Below the pieces are notes generated by a model that saw only the letters and a program-made list of their open reading frames with translations, was not told the origin of the DNA and did not search any database. Of a stretch of DNA of 64,000 bases, positions 63,320 through 64,000 are shown in pieces. Origin of the DNA: DAOMFB01 sp963801475 (GTDB lineage: Bacteria > Acidobacteriota > Thermoanaerobaculia > UBA5066); NCBI GenBank assembly GCA_963801475.1, contig CAWDEX010000003.1, positions 124,001 to 188,000 on the forward strand, given 5' to 3'. Both the position numbers and the translations under genes were made by a program. Numbering within the stretch: position 1 is the first letter of the stretch; each line of letters begins with the position of its first letter.

Positions 63320-64000
63320 ATGGGCGACGCGGCCCCACGAAAGCGGCTCAACTTCTTCGAGAGGTACCTGACACTCTGGGTCGGCCTCTGCATGGTCGCC
63401 GGGGTCGCAATCGGAAAGCTCCTCCCCGGAGCAACCGACGCCATCCGGAAGCTCGAGTTCGGCGAGGGCAGCCAGATCAACGTCGCGATCGCCGTCCTGA
63501 TCTGGCTGATGGTCTATCCGATGATGCTCAAGATCGACTTTACGAGCATTCTCGGCGTGCGCAAGAAGCCGAAGGGTCTTCTCGTGACGCTCTTCGTGAA
63601 CTGGCTCGTCAAGCCGTTCTCGATGGCCTTTCTCGCGTGGCTCTTCTTCAAGCACGTCTTCTCGGGCCTCATCTCGCCGGCCCTCGCCGACCAGTACATC
63701 GCCGGGGCCATCATCCTGGCGGCGGCCCCCTGCACGGCGATGGTCTTCGTCTGGTCGTACCTCACGGACGGCGACCCGGCCTACACGCTCGTCCAAGTCT
63801 CCGTGAACGACCTCATCATGCTCGTACTATTTGCCCCGATCGTCACGTTCCTCGTGAGCGGGGCAAGCAACCTGACGGTCCCATTCAAGGTCCTTCTCCT
63901 GAGCGTCCTCGTCTTCATCGTCATCCCGCTCGCCCTCGGGAGCTTCAGCCGCACGCTCCTGATCCGGACGAAGGGAATCGAGTGGTTCGAGTCGCGTTTC
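63320..64000 (+). CDS. acr3: ACR3-family arsenite efflux permease, 3' truncated
   Basis: Opens at ATG 63320, 7 bp after arsM, and runs through the window end (227 codons seen). NFFERYLTLWVGLCMVAGVA, MVYPMMLKIDFTSI, NWLVKPFSMAFLAWLFF, AAAPCTAMVFVWSYLTDGDP and NDLIMLVLFAPIV are ACR3 hallmarks, including the essential Cys in APCTAMV. It pumps arsenite out of the cell. Last recognised gene of the ars operon. Confidence 0.93.
   Translation, partial: MGDAAPRKRLNFFERYLTLWVGLCMVAGVAIGKLLPGATDAIRKLEFGEGSQINVAIAVLIWLMVYPMMLKIDFTSILGVRKKPKGLLVTLFVNWLVKPFSMAFLAWLFFKHVFSGLISPALADQYIAGAIILAAAPCTAMVFVWSYLTDGDPAYTLVQVSVNDLIMLVLFAPIVTFLVSGASNLTVPFKVLLLSVLVFIVIPLALGSFSRTLLIRTKGIEWFESRF

Overview
This 64 kb window is very GC-rich, with codons strongly biased to G/C in the third position. 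It is densely coding and carries many GTG and TTG starts. The gene mix (mglB-mglA GTPase pair next to dnaX-recR, GT87 and GT39 glycosyltransferases, SpoIIE-type phosphatases, SLH-domain exoproteins, Tat- and Sec-exported hydrolases, a 4.5S-type SRP RNA) suggests a Gram-negative, probably Acidobacteriota-like bacterium. That placement is inferred from gene content, since no rRNA or marker phylogeny is available here. No rRNA, CRISPR array, transposase or phage module was seen.

Layout. 0-12 kb: the end of an Hsp70-family gene, GT87, a SpoIIE phosphatase, a Kef/CPA2 antiporter, an MscS channel, a SYLF lipid-binding protein, a Gcr-type membrane protein with a frameshift, and an Old Yellow Enzyme. 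12-25 kb: a frameshifted GT39, tRNA-Glu, a radical SAM protein, an ABC-2 exporter pair, tRNA-Arg, two orphan small proteins, two SLH paralogues with matching leaders, a BLUF blue-light sensor, an SDR and an M28 peptidase. 25-29 kb: a tight cassette acpS-acsA-acp-kbl plus a small hypothetical gene, the most unusual gene combination in the window. 29-34 kb: modABC with a convergent short ModE-like regulator, tadA, mgtC-like, a multi-zinc-ribbon protein and two tRNA-Ser genes. 34-45 kb: galT, a large FAD/Fe-S dehydrogenase, a GH57 amylase-type enzyme, the SRP RNA with a 20-bp perfect hairpin overlapping its 3' end, dnaX-recR-mglB-mglA and a SIMPL protein. 45-50 kb: a PLD-helicase-DUF3427 protein of visibly lower GC, an N-terminal-nucleophile asparaginase and a receiver-like protein. 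50-58 kb: an OPT transporter, a 53-nt direct repeat, DUF2752, a secreted Gly/Tyr-rich protein, a DnaQ-type exonuclease, a coupled alpha/beta hydrolase and His-rich membrane protein, nadA and a discoidin-like protein. 58-64 kb: a second SpoIIE phosphatase, a P-loop kinase, an ODP-type beta-lactamase-fold protein, and an arsenic operon arsR-arsM-acr3 with a near-perfect 32-bp operator inside its promoter. acr3 runs off the window.

Five genes (Gcr-like, GT39, nadA, discoidin-like, second SpoIIE) each carry exactly one single-base indel, always at a run of three or four identical bases. Correcting one base restores a full family-length protein in every case, so these look more like residual sequencing or assembly errors than real pseudogenes.
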